Part shown: in pieces, positions 1 through 8,823 of the stretch
Layout: each line of letters starts with the position of its first letter
Position numbering within the stretch: the stretch's first letter is position 1
From: Bradyrhizobium sp. WBAH42
GTDB taxonomy: Bacteria; Pseudomonadota; Alphaproteobacteria; Rhizobiales; Xanthobacteraceae
Reading direction: 5' to 3'
DNA length: 64,000 nt
Assembly: GCF_024585265.1 (NCBI RefSeq)
Contig: NZ_CP036533.1
Span: 7,573,001-7,637,000 of the forward strand
Translations under genes and position numbers: made by a program
The notes under the pieces: generated by a model
Told to the model about the DNA's origin: nothing
Database searches by the model: none
The model's input: the letters and a program-made list of their open reading frames with translations, nothing else

Positions 1-267
1 TCAGCGATGCGGTTCAGCTTTTCCTTCATCGCCCGGCGCCATATCCGGGCGAGTGAGGGTGCTGCCGCCCGGGTCCGCCGCGACCTCGACCAGATATTTG
101 CGAACCTAACGAGACCAATTGAAGACCAACAGGATCGGAGGAACCGAGGGGACAGAGCAGGCCAGCAACTTCGGTGCCGCGCAATCGTTCGCCCCATGCG
201 CTTCCGGTCGTGACGTTTCACAGACAACGCAACAATCTCAGGCTGCCTTTTTGGAACAGGACTGGTC
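1..267. other. No supported gene
   Basis: I see no convincing gene here. A short open frame from position 7 to 213 has arginine-rich, shadow-like composition and no recognisable domain. The stretch ends in the leader of the large gene that starts at 268. Confidence 0.5.
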
Positions 268-3200
268 ATGATCAGGGAATTGATGTCGTCACGCCGCTTC
301 GCGCCGTTGTTCTGGGCGCAATTCTTCTCGGCGCTCAATGACAACGTGCTCAAGAACGCACTCGTCATCATCCTGCTTTACAGCGCGGCGACCGGCCATG
401 GCGATGCGCTGGTCACGGTCGCAGGTGCCGTCTTCATCTTCCCCTACTTCATCCTGTCCGGGCTCGGCGGCCAGCTCGCCGACAAATACGTCAAATCCGT
501 CGTCGCAAGGCGGCTCAAATTCGCCGAGATTTTTGCCGCGGCCTTCGCCGCTGCCGGCTTCTTCCTGCATTCGGTGCCGCTCTTGTTCGCAGCGCTCGCG
601 CTGTTCGGCACCATCGCCGCTCTGTTCGGCCCCGTGAAATACGCCATGCTGCCGGACCAGCTGGAGCTCGGCGAGCTCGCGACCGGCAACGCGCTGGTCG
701 AAGGCGCGACCTTCATGGCGATCCTGCTCGGCACCGTCGCCGGCGGCCAGTTCGTGGCCGGCTCCGCGCATATGGGCTGGGTCGCATCGGCCGTGGTCGT
801 GCTGGCCGTGCTGTCCTGGGCGTTCGCGTCCCGCATTCCGCAGACGACGCCCTCCGCGCCTGAGCTGCCCGTCGATGCCAATCCCTGGACCTCGACGGTG
901 AGCCTGCTCAAGACATTGCATGCCGATCATCGGCTGTGGGACGGCACCGTGATCGTCTCCTGGTTCTGGCTGGTCGGCGCCATCGTGCTGTCGCTGCTGC
1001 CGGCGCTGATCAAGGAGGTCGTCGGCGGCACCGAGGGCGTGGTGACGCTGTGCCTTGCCGTCTTCGCGATCGGCATCGCCATCGGCTCGCTGTTTGCCGC
1101 CAGCCTCAGCCATGTTCGCCCGAACCTGGCGCTGGTGCCGATCGGCGCCATCATCATGGGCTTTGCCGGCCTCGATCTCGCCTGGGCGATCGGCGTCACC
1201 GCCAAGGGGCAGGACATCACCGCGCTCGGCTTCGCCACCTCGTTCGCCGGCTTGCGCATGCTGGCCGACTTCGTCGCCTTCGCGTTCGGCGGCGGCCTGT
1301 TCGTCGTTCCGTCCTTTGCCGCGGTCCAGGCCTGGTCCGAACCTTCCGAGCGCGCCCGTATCATCGCCGCCGGCAACGTGCTGCAGGCCGCCTTCATGGT
1401 GGTCGGCTCGCTGTTCGTCGCGCTGCTGCAGGCGGCCGGTCTCCATGTCGGCTGGATCTTCTTCGGCCTCGGCGTCGCCAGCTTCGGCGCGGTGTGGTTC
1501 GTGCTGACCAAGTGGGGCAAGGAAGGCGTGCGCGATGCCGGCGGGCTGCTGTTCCGCGCCCTGTTCCGTACCGAGGTGCGGGGGCTCGAGAACCTGCCGC
1601 CTCCGGGCACGCGCATGCTGATCGCGCCCAACCATGTCAGCCTGATCGACGGCCCGCTGCTGCACGCCGTGCTGCCGATCGACGCGAGCTTTGCGGTCGA
1701 CACCGGCATCGCCAAGGCCTGGTGGGCCAAGCCGTTCCTGCGCGTCGTCAAGCACTACACCATGGACCCGACCAAGCCGCTGGCCGCGCGCGACCTGATC
1801 AAGCTCGTCGCCGCAGGCGAGCCCGTCGTGATCTTCCCGGAAGGACGGATCACCGTCTCTGGCTCGCTGATGAAGGTGTATGACGGCACCGCGATGATCG
1901 CGGACAAGGCCGACGCCGTGGTCGTACCGGTCCGCATCGAAGGCGCGCAGCGCTCCTATCTCAGCTATCTCAACTCGAGCCAGATCAAGCGGTCGTGGTT
2001 TCCGCGCGTGACGGTCACCATCCTGCCGCCGGTCAAGCTTCCGGTCGACGAAGCGCTCAAGGGCAAGGCACGCCGCAACGCGGCCGGCGCCGCGCTGCAG
2101 GACGTCATGATCGACGCTCTCGTCAAGAACGCCATGCTCGATCACACGCTGTTCGAGGCACTCGGACACGCCTATCGCGACCGCGATACCGGCAAGGTCA
2201 TCATCGAGGACGCGCTCGGCACCAAGCTGACCTACCGCAAGCTGATCCTCGGCGCGCAGGTGCTGAGCCGGAAGCTGGAGAGCGGCACCGCCGTCGGCGA
2301 GAATGTCGGCGTGCTGCTGCCGAACTCCGCGGGCGTCGCCGTCGTCTTCATGGCGCTGCAGAACAGCGGCCGGGTGCCGGCGATGCTCAACTTCTCGGCC
2401 GGTCCGGTCAACGTGCTCGCCGCCATGAAGGCCGCGCAGGTCAAGACCGTGCTGACCTCGAAGGCCTTCATCGAGAAAGGCAAGCTCGACAAGCTGATGG
2501 CCGCGATCTCCGCGGGGGCGCGTGTGGTCTATCTCGAGGACGTCCGTGCCTCGATCGGCACCGTCGACAAGGTCAAGGGCCTGCTCGCCGGCACCACGCC
2601 GCGCGTACCCCGCCAGGCCAACGATCCCGCCGTCGTGCTGTTCACCTCAGGTTCGGAAGGAACGCCGAAGGGCGTGGTGCTGTCCCATCGCAACATCCTC
2701 GCCAACGCGGCGCAGGCGCTGGCGCGGGTCGATGCCAACGCCAACGACAAGGTGTTCAACGTGCTGCCGGTGTTCCACTCCTTCGGGCTGACCGGCGGAA
2801 TGATGATGCCGCTGCTCGCGGGCATTCCGATCTACATGTACCCCTCGCCGCTGCATTACCGGATCGTGCCCGAGCTGATCTACCAGACCGGCGCCACGAT
2901 CCTGTTCGGCACCGACACGTTCCTCACCGGCTATGCGCGCTCGGCGCATGCCTACGACTTCCGCACCCTGCGCCTCGTGATCGCCGGCGCCGAAGCGGTC
3001 AAGGACCGCACCCGCCAGGTGTTCATGGAGCGCTACGGCATCCGCATCCTCGAAGGCTACGGCGTCACCGAGACGGCGCCCGTGCTGGCGATGAACACGC
3101 CGATGGCCAACCGTCCCGGCACCGTCGGCCGCCTGTCGCCGCTGATGGAAAGCCGCCTCGATCCGGTCCCCGGCATCGAGGAAGGCGGACGCCTGTCGGT

Positions 3201-3672
3201 GCGTGGCCCGAACGTGATGCTCGGATATTTGCGGGCCGAAAATCCCGGCGTGCTCGAAAAGCTGCCCGACGGCTGGCACGACACCGGCGACATCGTTTCG
3301 ATCGACTCGGCCGGGTTCATCACCATCAAGGGCCGCGCCAAGCGCTTTGCCAAGATCGCGGGCGAGATGGTCTCGCTGTCGGCAGTCGAAGCCATCGCGG
3401 CGACGTTGTGGCCGCAGGCAGCATCCGTCGCGGTCTCGATCCCCGACCAGCGCAAGGGCGAGCGCATCGTGCTGCTGACCACCGAGAAGAATGCCGAACG
3501 CAGTGCGATGCAGGCCCAGGCCAAGACCATCGGCGCCTCCGAGCTGACCGTGCCCGCGACGATCATGGTGGTCGACAAGGTGCCGCTGCTCGGCACCGGC
3601 AAGACCGATTACGTCACGGCGACGACGATGGCCCGCGAGCAGGCATCAGCGCCAGAGCGCGACGTGGCATAG
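268..3672 (+). CDS. MFS-PlsC-acyl-ACP ligase fusion (Aas-like)
   Basis: 1134-residue three-part membrane protein of the lysophospholipid re-acylation type. Residues about 1-400 are a transporter of the major facilitator (LplT-like) kind, with many hydrophobic helices. Residues about 430-620 are a PlsC acyltransferase with the NHVSLID (HX4D) motif near residue 455. Residues about 650-1130 are an AMP-forming acyl ligase with the P-loop FTSGSEGTPKG near residue 790 and the GYGVTET motif. From family knowledge, such proteins flip a lysophospholipid inward, activate a fatty acid and re-acylate the lipid at the inner membrane. In E. coli, LplT and Aas are two proteins; here all three functions are in one chain. 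It is convergent with tcuB. The ATG at 268 is the first plausible start before the transmembrane region. Confidence 0.9.
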   Translation: MIRELMSSRRFAPLFWAQFFSALNDNVLKNALVIILLYSAATGHGDALVTVAGAVFIFPYFILSGLGGQLADKYVKSVVARRLKFAEIFAAAFAAAGFFLHSVPLLFAALALFGTIAALFGPVKYAMLPDQLELGELATGNALVEGATFMAILLGTVAGGQFVAGSAHMGWVASAVVVLAVLSWAFASRIPQTTPSAPELPVDANPWTSTVSLLKTLHADHRLWDGTVIVSWFWLVGAIVLSLLPALIKEVVGGTEGVVTLCLAVFAIGIAIGSLFAASLSHVRPNLALVPIGAIIMGFAGLDLAWAIGVTAKGQDITALGFATSFAGLRMLADFVAFAFGGGLFVVPSFAAVQAWSEPSERARIIAAGNVLQAAFMVVGSLFVALLQAAGLHVGWIFFGLGVASFGAVWFVLTKWGKEGVRDAGGLLFRALFRTEVRGLENLPPPGTRMLIAPNHVSLIDGPLLHAVLPIDASFAVDTGIAKAWWAKPFLRVVKHYTMDPTKPLAARDLIKLVAAGEPVVIFPEGRITVSGSLMKVYDGTAMIADKADAVVVPVRIEGAQRSYLSYLNSSQIKRSWFPRVTVTILPPVKLPVDEALKGKARRNAAGAALQDVMIDALVKNAMLDHTLFEALGHAYRDRDTGKVIIEDALGTKLTYRKLILGAQVLSRKLESGTAVGENVGVLLPNSAGVAVVFMALQNSGRVPAMLNFSAGPVNVLAAMKAAQVKTVLTSKAFIEKGKLDKLMAAISAGARVVYLEDVRASIGTVDKVKGLLAGTTPRVPRQANDPAVVLFTSGSEGTPKGVVLSHRNILANAAQALARVDANANDKVFNVLPVFHSFGLTGGMMMPLLAGIPIYMYPSPLHYRIVPELIYQTGATILFGTDTFLTGYARSAHAYDFRTLRLVIAGAEAVKDRTRQVFMERYGIRILEGYGVTETAPVLAMNTPMANRPGTVGRLSPLMESRLDPVPGIEEGGRLSVRGPNVMLGYLRAENPGVLEKLPDGWHDTGDIVSIDSAGFITIKGRAKRFAKIAGEMVSLSAVEAIAATLWPQAASVAVSIPDQRKGERIVLLTTEKNAERSAMQAQAKTIGASELTVPATIMVVDKVPLLGTGKTDYVTATTMAREQASAPERDVA

Positions 3673-3707
3673 GAGGTTCACCGGGCCCCGAGCGGGCGGT
3701 GCGCGGG

Positions 3708-4808
3708 TCACGCCGCCGTCCGCCGCTCCTGCGCGTAACGCACCAGCGCGGCAAAGCGATAAATGCCGTGTACGAACTTGCCGTAGGGCATGGTGATGAA
3801 CAATGCGAACACGGCGCCGAGATGCAGCGCGAGCAGCGGTCCCATCGCGGCGGTCTCGCGCAGCACCAGCAGCAGCATTCCGGTGAGGCCGGTCAGGAAC
3901 AGCATGGCGATGAAGGCGACATCCATGCCGTAGCTGAACTCGTCGAGCAGCGCGGGATCGCGCCGCATCTTGGCGGCGAACAGGCCGATCGGCCCGACGA
4001 TCAGGCCGATGCCACCGAGCGTGCCGAGCACCACGGGCAGGTCCCACCACGGATACGGCGCCTCGCGGCCGAGCAGATAGTGATAAAGCGTCGCAACAGA
4101 CGTCGCTGCGAAGCACAGGATGAAACCGTAGAAGGTCAGGTGGTGATAGAGCTTACGCCGGTCGGTGGGCTTGTCGTCCTCATTGTAGCAACCGACGCCG
4201 CCGCCATGAAGATAGCGCAGCTCGCCGGCATCGCGGATTGCCTGAAAGATCGAGCCGCCATCGGCACGGTCGCCGATGGGCGCGCCGATGTCGCGCCAGA
4301 AGGCGCGCACGCTCATGACAAGTGCGAGGATCGCGTAAAGGAATGCGGCGCCAAACAGCGCAGCCATCGCGTTGTGCGGCATCAGCTTGTAGAAGGCGCC
4401 GGGCCCGGTGTGCACGCCGAACAACACGCCGCGGTCATTCAAGGCGGCGAAGCCGAGAATGAACGCCACCATGCTGAGCGCAGTGGTGATGCTGATGACG
4501 AGGCCGTTCCGCGCGAATGTGCTGGATAGCGCACGCGGCCAGGCATAGGCCGCATAGGACTCCGCGCGCGCGACCGCCAGCGTCTCGGGAACGTTGACGT
4601 TGAACTCGTGCGGCGGCGAGAACTGGCAGTCGACGTAGCAGGCGCCGCAGGCATGGCAGAGATTGGCGAGATAGTTGAGATCGCCATCGGAGAAGGCGCG
4701 GCGCATCTCCATCGCCGGAAACACCGCGCACAGGCCCTCGCAATAGCGGCAGGAATTGCAGACCGTCATCAGACGGTCGGCTTCGTCCAAAATTCTAGTT
4801 CCGTGCAT
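3708..4808 (-). CDS. tcuB: Tricarballylate utilisation protein TcuB
   Basis: 366-residue inner-membrane iron-sulfur protein. The N-terminus carries two cysteine clusters typical of 4Fe-4S binding, CNSCRYCEGLC near residue 17 and CHACGACYVDC near residue 51. The rest has about six hydrophobic helices with histidines that could hold haem. From the family, TcuB passes electrons from the reduced flavin of TcuA (tricarballylate dehydrogenase) to the quinone pool. Its start overlaps the end of tcuA by 14 bases, so the two are surely cotranscribed. No TcuC transporter gene is visible beside them. Confidence 0.9.
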   Translation of the reverse strand: MHGTRILDEADRLMTVCNSCRYCEGLCAVFPAMEMRRAFSDGDLNYLANLCHACGACYVDCQFSPPHEFNVNVPETLAVARAESYAAYAWPRALSSTFARNGLVISITTALSMVAFILGFAALNDRGVLFGVHTGPGAFYKLMPHNAMAALFGAAFLYAILALVMSVRAFWRDIGAPIGDRADGGSIFQAIRDAGELRYLHGGGVGCYNEDDKPTDRRKLYHHLTFYGFILCFAATSVATLYHYLLGREAPYPWWDLPVVLGTLGGIGLIVGPIGLFAAKMRRDPALLDEFSYGMDVAFIAMLFLTGLTGMLLLVLRETAAMGPLLALHLGAVFALFITMPYGKFVHGIYRFAALVRYAQERRTAA

Positions 4809-6186
4809 GTTTCGCCGCTTCCCGTCCTGCGATCCGCCCGAACACGCTGCCGATGGTCATGCCCATGCCGGCCGCATAGCCCTTGCCGAGCACGTTGCCC
4901 GCCATGATCTCGCCGGCCGCGAACATGTTGGCGGACGGCATGCCGTCCTTCATCAGCATCCGCGCCTCCTTGTTCACCCGCGTGCCGAGATAGGTGAAGG
5001 TGATGCCGGGCCGCACCGGATAGGCGAGAAAAGGCGGCGTCTCGATCCGGCGCGCCCAATGTGTTTTCGGCGGCGTGATGCCCTCCGTCACGCAATCGTC
5101 CAGAATGGTGTGGTCGAAGGTCCCGGGCCGCACCGCCGCGTTGAATTCGGTGATGGTCTTCTCCAACGCGACCGGATCGAGCTCGAGCTTGCCGGCGAGC
5201 TCCGCGATCGTCTGCCCGGCGATCGGCGGGAACAGCGTCGGCATGAAGCTGGTCACGACGGTCGAGTCGAAAATGATATAGGCGATCTGGTCGGGCTGCG
5301 CCGCGACCAGCCGGCCCCAGATCGCGTAGCGCTTCGGCCAGATGTCCTCGCCCTCGTCGTAGAAGCGCTGGGCGTGCTTGTTGACGACGATGCCGAACAC
5401 GACGGAGTCGTGGCGCGTGATGATGCCGCCGTCGAATTTCGGCGCGCGGGCATCGATCGCGACCGCATGGCACTGGGTGGGATCGCCGATCTCCTGCACG
5501 CCCTTGTCGAGCAGCATCTTCAGGATCGAGCCGCGGTTATAGGGCGTGCCGCGGATCAAAAAATTGTCGGCGGCCTCACCCCAATATTGCTTCAGCCATT
5601 CGATGTTGGCCTCGAACCCGCCGGCCGCGGCGACCAGCGAGGTGGCGCGGATCTCGGTCTCGCCCTTGATCGGCCGCTTGAGGCGCGCGGCGAGGAACAT
5701 GCCGTCCTCGATCACGAGGTCGGTGACCTCGGCGTCGTATTCGACGGCGACGCCGAGCCGCTCCGCGGTCAGATACAGCGCGTTCAGCATCGCCCGGCCA
5801 CCGCCGAGGAAGAAGGAGTTGGTGCGGCCGAGGCTCAGCGTACCGCCGAGCGAAGGCTGCCAGCGCACGCCCTGCTCCACGATCCAGTTCAGGATGTCCT
5901 TGGATTCGCGGATCATGTGGCGCGCCAGCACCTCGTCGGTTTGCCCGCCGGTGACGCGCAGCAGGTCCTCCCAAAACTCCTCCTCGGTGTAGGGGCCGGT
6001 CAGGATTTCGGTCGCCGCGTCATGGGCGCAGCGCATGTTGCGGGTGTGGCGAGTGTTGCCGCCGCGGTAGAATTTGGGCGCGCCTTCGAGCACCAGGACG
6101 GACGCTCCGCCGCGCCGCGCGCTGATCGCCGCGCACAGGGCCGCATTGCCGCCACCGATCACCAGCACGTCGTATTTGCTGCTCAT
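4795..6186 (-). CDS. tcuA: FAD-dependent tricarballylate dehydrogenase TcuA
   Basis: 463-residue flavoprotein of the fumarate reductase/succinate dehydrogenase flavoprotein class. The chosen start (MSSKYDVLVIGGG) puts the dinucleotide-binding GGGNAA motif at the N-terminus, as in the roughly 467-residue Salmonella protein; an upstream in-frame extension to 6297 would add 37 unlikely residues running into the operator region. From the family it oxidises tricarballylate to cis-aconitate, which enters the citric acid cycle, with TcuB re-oxidising the FAD. It is the first gene of a tcuAB pair and divergent from the GntR regulator at 6335. The true substrate here could be another tricarboxylate. 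Confidence 0.88.
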   Translation of the reverse strand: MSSKYDVLVIGGGNAALCAAISARRGGASVLVLEGAPKFYRGGNTRHTRNMRCAHDAATEILTGPYTEEEFWEDLLRVTGGQTDEVLARHMIRESKDILNWIVEQGVRWQPSLGGTLSLGRTNSFFLGGGRAMLNALYLTAERLGVAVEYDAEVTDLVIEDGMFLAARLKRPIKGETEIRATSLVAAAGGFEANIEWLKQYWGEAADNFLIRGTPYNRGSILKMLLDKGVQEIGDPTQCHAVAIDARAPKFDGGIITRHDSVVFGIVVNKHAQRFYDEGEDIWPKRYAIWGRLVAAQPDQIAYIIFDSTVVTSFMPTLFPPIAGQTIAELAGKLELDPVALEKTITEFNAAVRPGTFDHTILDDCVTEGITPPKTHWARRIETPPFLAYPVRPGITFTYLGTRVNKEARMLMKDGMPSANMFAAGEIMAGNVLGKGYAAGMGMTIGSVFGRIAGREAAKHARN

Positions 6187-6264
6187 CCCATCTGCCCGAT
6201 GCGGCGAAGTTGGAGACATTCTGCCAGCCGGCGGTCTCGATCGCGCCGATTCGCCATTGCGTAC

Positions 6265-6278
6265 CTTTGTATACAAAG
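6265..6278. promoter_or_regulatory. Palindromic GntR-type operator
   Basis: CTTTGTATACAAAG is a perfect 14-base palindrome in the tcuA/GntR intergenic region, followed at 6279-6286 by GATATACA, a possible half copy. The TTGTATACAA core resembles sites bound by FCD-domain GntR regulators. It lies 79 bases before the tcuA start and 57 before the regulator start, so it could control both divergent promoters. Binding by the neighbouring regulator is inferred. Confidence 0.6.
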
Positions 6279-6334
6279 ATATACATAAGTCGCGCAAGCG
6301 GCATCTGCATGGGCAGAAGACGCATCGAGGGACA

Positions 6335-7018
6335 ATGGCCAGACGCCCGGCAAATTCAGGTGGGACGATCGCGCGCGGGGGCGGCGTTGCGCTCGGCGAA
6401 GCCGTGTTCCGCTCGCTGTGCGAGGCGCTCCAGGCCGGCAGCTACCGCGCCGGCGACCGGCTGCGCGAGGAAGAGGTCGCCCAGCGGCTGAAGGTCAGTC
6501 GCACGCCGGTGAGGGAGGCGCTGGGCCGGCTCGCCGCACGCGGCTTCGTCGCGCCTGCCGGCGGCCGCGGGCTGATCGTCCGCAATCTCGACATCTCCGA
6601 GGTGCTCGAGCTCTACGCCATGCGCGAGATCATGGAGGGCGCCGCCGCGCGCCTCGCCGCCGAGCACGCCTCAGCGCCGGAGATCGACGCGCTCCGCGAT
6701 ATCGAGCAGGCCTTTGTCGAGGCATCCGCGGCCGATGCCGCCGAGATGGCAAGGCTCAACCGCGCCTTCCACGAGGCCATCTGCCGCGCGGCGCGCAACC
6801 GCTATCTCGACAACGCCTCGCGCGAATTGCAGGATTGGATCGCCCTGCTCGGCCCGACCACTTTCACGGTGGCAGGCCGTCCCAAGACGAGTCACGGCGA
6901 GCACCAGGCCATCATTGCAGCCATCGCCGGGCGCGACGGCGACAAGGCTGAGAAGTTGGCGCGTGCACACATCCGCGAAGCTCTCCGCTGCCGGTTGAAA
7001 TTGCTGCAGAAGCAGTAA
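6335..7018 (+). CDS. GntR family regulator (FadR/FCD subfamily)
   Basis: 227-residue regulator. Residues about 15-75 form a GntR winged helix with the characteristic LREEEVAQRLKVSRTPVREA stretch, and the rest is an all-helical FCD effector domain (ELYAMREIMEG, histidines near HEAI and HGEHQAI for metal or acid binding). The ATG at 6335 was chosen because upstream residues run through the operator and lack domain character. It is divergent from tcuAB, so I infer it represses that pair in response to tricarballylate or a related acid. This differs from Salmonella, where TcuR is a LysR-type activator. Confidence 0.85.
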   Translation: MARRPANSGGTIARGGGVALGEAVFRSLCEALQAGSYRAGDRLREEEVAQRLKVSRTPVREALGRLAARGFVAPAGGRGLIVRNLDISEVLELYAMREIMEGAAARLAAEHASAPEIDALRDIEQAFVEASAADAAEMARLNRAFHEAICRAARNRYLDNASRELQDWIALLGPTTFTVAGRPKTSHGEHQAIIAAIAGRDGDKAEKLARAHIREALRCRLKLLQKQ

Positions 7019-7031
7019 GTCGTCTGCCCGA

Positions 7032-8117
7032 TCACGCCTCGAACACACGCCTCAGCAGCCAATATCCGCCCAGAAGACCGATCCCGCCGGACATGGCGTA
7101 AACCAGCCCCGCCGCCCGCGCCGGCTGCTCCCGGCCGACCGCGGTCAGCCTGTCCAACACGCCAAGTACCGGCAGCAGCAGCGCGACAATCGCGATCTGC
7201 CCGATCTCGACGCCGACATTGAAGGCGGCCAGCGCCGAAACGATCGCATCAGGCGGCAGGCCGATCTCGCGAAGCGCGCCGGCGAAGCCGAAGCCGTGGA
7301 TCAAGCCGAACAGAAAAGCCACACGCCAGCGCCTGTCGATGTCGCGCGAAAAGAAGTTCTCGACCGCGACGAACACGATCGAGGCCGCGATCGCGGGCTC
7401 AACGATGCGGCTCGGGATGACCAGGACGTTCAGGGCCGCCAGCGACAACGTCAGGGAGTGGGCGATGGTGAAGGCGGTCACGATCTTGACGACCGGCAAG
7501 AGCCGGCGTGCCCACAAGACGATCGCGACCAGGAATGCGACGTGATCGTAACCGAGGAAGATGTGCTCGACGCCGGTGATGAGATAACGCTGCATCGTAG
7601 AGGACAGCGACGGCGGCGCCGTCGAGAGGGTCACCGTCGTGTTGTGGGCGTCGAGCAAGGCCTGCGTCTCGGACCGGCCCTGCGCGATCAGCACCACCTG
7701 CCGCGCGGCCCTGTCTTTCTCCGTCAGCACCGTGGAGCGATAGACAATGTCGCCGGTCACGTTCGCGCAGGCAAAGCTGTTGCGATAGACGATGCCGTCA
7801 CCGTCCGCCAGGATCGCTGCATTTCCGGCGGAGCAGGCCCTGGCACCTCCTGTAACAGCCAGATGCGTGCCCATATAGGCGAGGATCGCGGGCTTGGCCG
7901 CTTCGACGGCGGCGGGATCGACCGCATCCCGCCTCGCATCATAAATCTTCGTGCCGATCAGGCGATCGACGTCGCTGCCCTTCAATCCGAGCTCGGCGCT
8001 CACCGTGCGATCGGGACTCAGCGCCACCCGTGCCGTGACGAGGTTGACCTCATGTGCCTCCGCCGGAAGCGCGAGGCCGAGCAGCACCGCGAGCCACGCC
8101 AGGAGCGGCCGCCTCAT
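7032..8117 (-). CDS. HupE/UreJ family membrane protein
   Basis: 361-residue protein. It begins with a signal peptide (MRRPLLAWLAVLLGLALPAEA), followed by a soluble exported region of about 130 residues and then a membrane domain of six or seven helices from about residue 170. The membrane part has the family motifs GVEHIFLGYDHVAF and GLIHGFGFAG, whose histidines may bind metal. HupE/UreJ relatives are nickel permeases, but this long form with an exported front domain has no assigned substrate. It shares orientation with the ybaK-like gene, 18 bases away. Confidence 0.75.
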   Translation of the reverse strand: MRRPLLAWLAVLLGLALPAEAHEVNLVTARVALSPDRTVSAELGLKGSDVDRLIGTKIYDARRDAVDPAAVEAAKPAILAYMGTHLAVTGGARACSAGNAAILADGDGIVYRNSFACANVTGDIVYRSTVLTEKDRAARQVVLIAQGRSETQALLDAHNTTVTLSTAPPSLSSTMQRYLITGVEHIFLGYDHVAFLVAIVLWARRLLPVVKIVTAFTIAHSLTLSLAALNVLVIPSRIVEPAIAASIVFVAVENFFSRDIDRRWRVAFLFGLIHGFGFAGALREIGLPPDAIVSALAAFNVGVEIGQIAIVALLLPVLGVLDRLTAVGREQPARAAGLVYAMSGGIGLLGGYWLLRRVFEA

Positions 8118-8135
8118 GATCCCGCTCCATCGCGC

Positions 8136-8609
8136 TCACGCCAGCACATCCGCCACGGCCGCCTTCAGAACATCCCGCACATCGGTGGGCTTCAGCCGGA
8201 CCTGCAAGCCGCGCTGGCCGCCATTGAGATAGACCAGGTCATGGGCGAGCGCGCTCTGCTCGATCACGGTGCGCGCAGGCTTGCGCTGTCCGAACGGGCT
8301 GATGCCGCCGACCTTGTAGCCGGTGACGCGCTCGGCCTCGGGCGGCTTCATCATCTGGGCCGACTTGCCGCTCGCCGCCGCCGCCAGCTTCTTCATCGAG
8401 ACCTCCTGGTCGGACGGCGCGACCACGCAGACCGGCTTGCCGTCGACCAGCGCCATCAGCGTCTTCAGGACGCGCGCAGGGTCCTCGCCAAGCGCGGCCG
8501 CCGCCTGGAGCCCGATACTCTCGGCGTCGGGATCGTAGTCGTAGGTGTGAACGGTGAAGGCAACACCGGCGGCTGCGAGTGCGCGTGTGGCGGGGGTGAC
8601 TTTGGACAT
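8136..8609 (-). CDS. ybaK: Cys-tRNA(Pro)/Cys-tRNA(Cys) deacylase YbaK
   Basis: 157-residue single-domain protein of the YbaK/EbsC family. It hydrolyses Cys-tRNA(Pro) formed by mistake by prolyl-tRNA synthetase, acting in the cytoplasm. The sequence spans the full domain: TPATRALAAAGVAFTVHTYDYD at the front, the conserved lysine region VLKTLMALVDG, and the GGISPFGQ loop typical of the family. Its length matches bacterial orthologues. It probably stands in a short transcript with the HupE-like gene downstream. Confidence 0.9.
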   Translation of the reverse strand: MSKVTPATRALAAAGVAFTVHTYDYDPDAESIGLQAAAALGEDPARVLKTLMALVDGKPVCVVAPSDQEVSMKKLAAAASGKSAQMMKPPEAERVTGYKVGGISPFGQRKPARTVIEQSALAHDLVYLNGGQRGLQVRLKPTDVRDVLKAAVADVLA

Positions 8610-8626
8610 GGACGGTATTTACCACC

Positions 8627-8779
8627 GTCATTGCGAGGAGCGAAGCGACGTGGGAAAGTCGGCACCACACATTCCCTGTCATCGCCCGGCTTGACCGGGC
8701 GATCCAGTACTCCGAGACTTTGCGATTGAATCGATGGGCCGCGGCGTACTGGATGCCCCGGTCAAGCCGGGGCATGACA
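8627..8779. repeat. Palindromic intergenic repeat pair
   Basis: Positions 8677-8779 form a large imperfect inverted repeat: the left arm TGTCATCGCCCGGCTTGACC is answered by GGTCAAGCCGGGGCATGACA on the right. Just before it, 8627-8650 holds a half copy of another element (GTCATTGCGAGGAGCGAAGC) that recurs as a full palindrome at 15714-15791. Such elements are dispersed between genes in Bradyrhizobium-like genomes. The transcript may also end here. Confidence 0.8.
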
Positions 8780-8823
8780 CCGGTTTGTGTGGCAAGCCTC
8801 GTGGGCGATGACGAGGCTTCTCC

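Noticed and set aside
289..2169. Long open frame (626 codons) antisense to the acyltransferase-ligase fusion
   Set aside because: Composition is rich in Arg, Asp, Gln and His, typical of the antisense of a GC-rich gene, with no domain; the plus-strand gene explains the region.
1995..4529. 844-codon plus-strand frame spanning the fusion gene and tcuB
   Set aside because: It runs out of frame through one real gene and antisense to another, with no family character.
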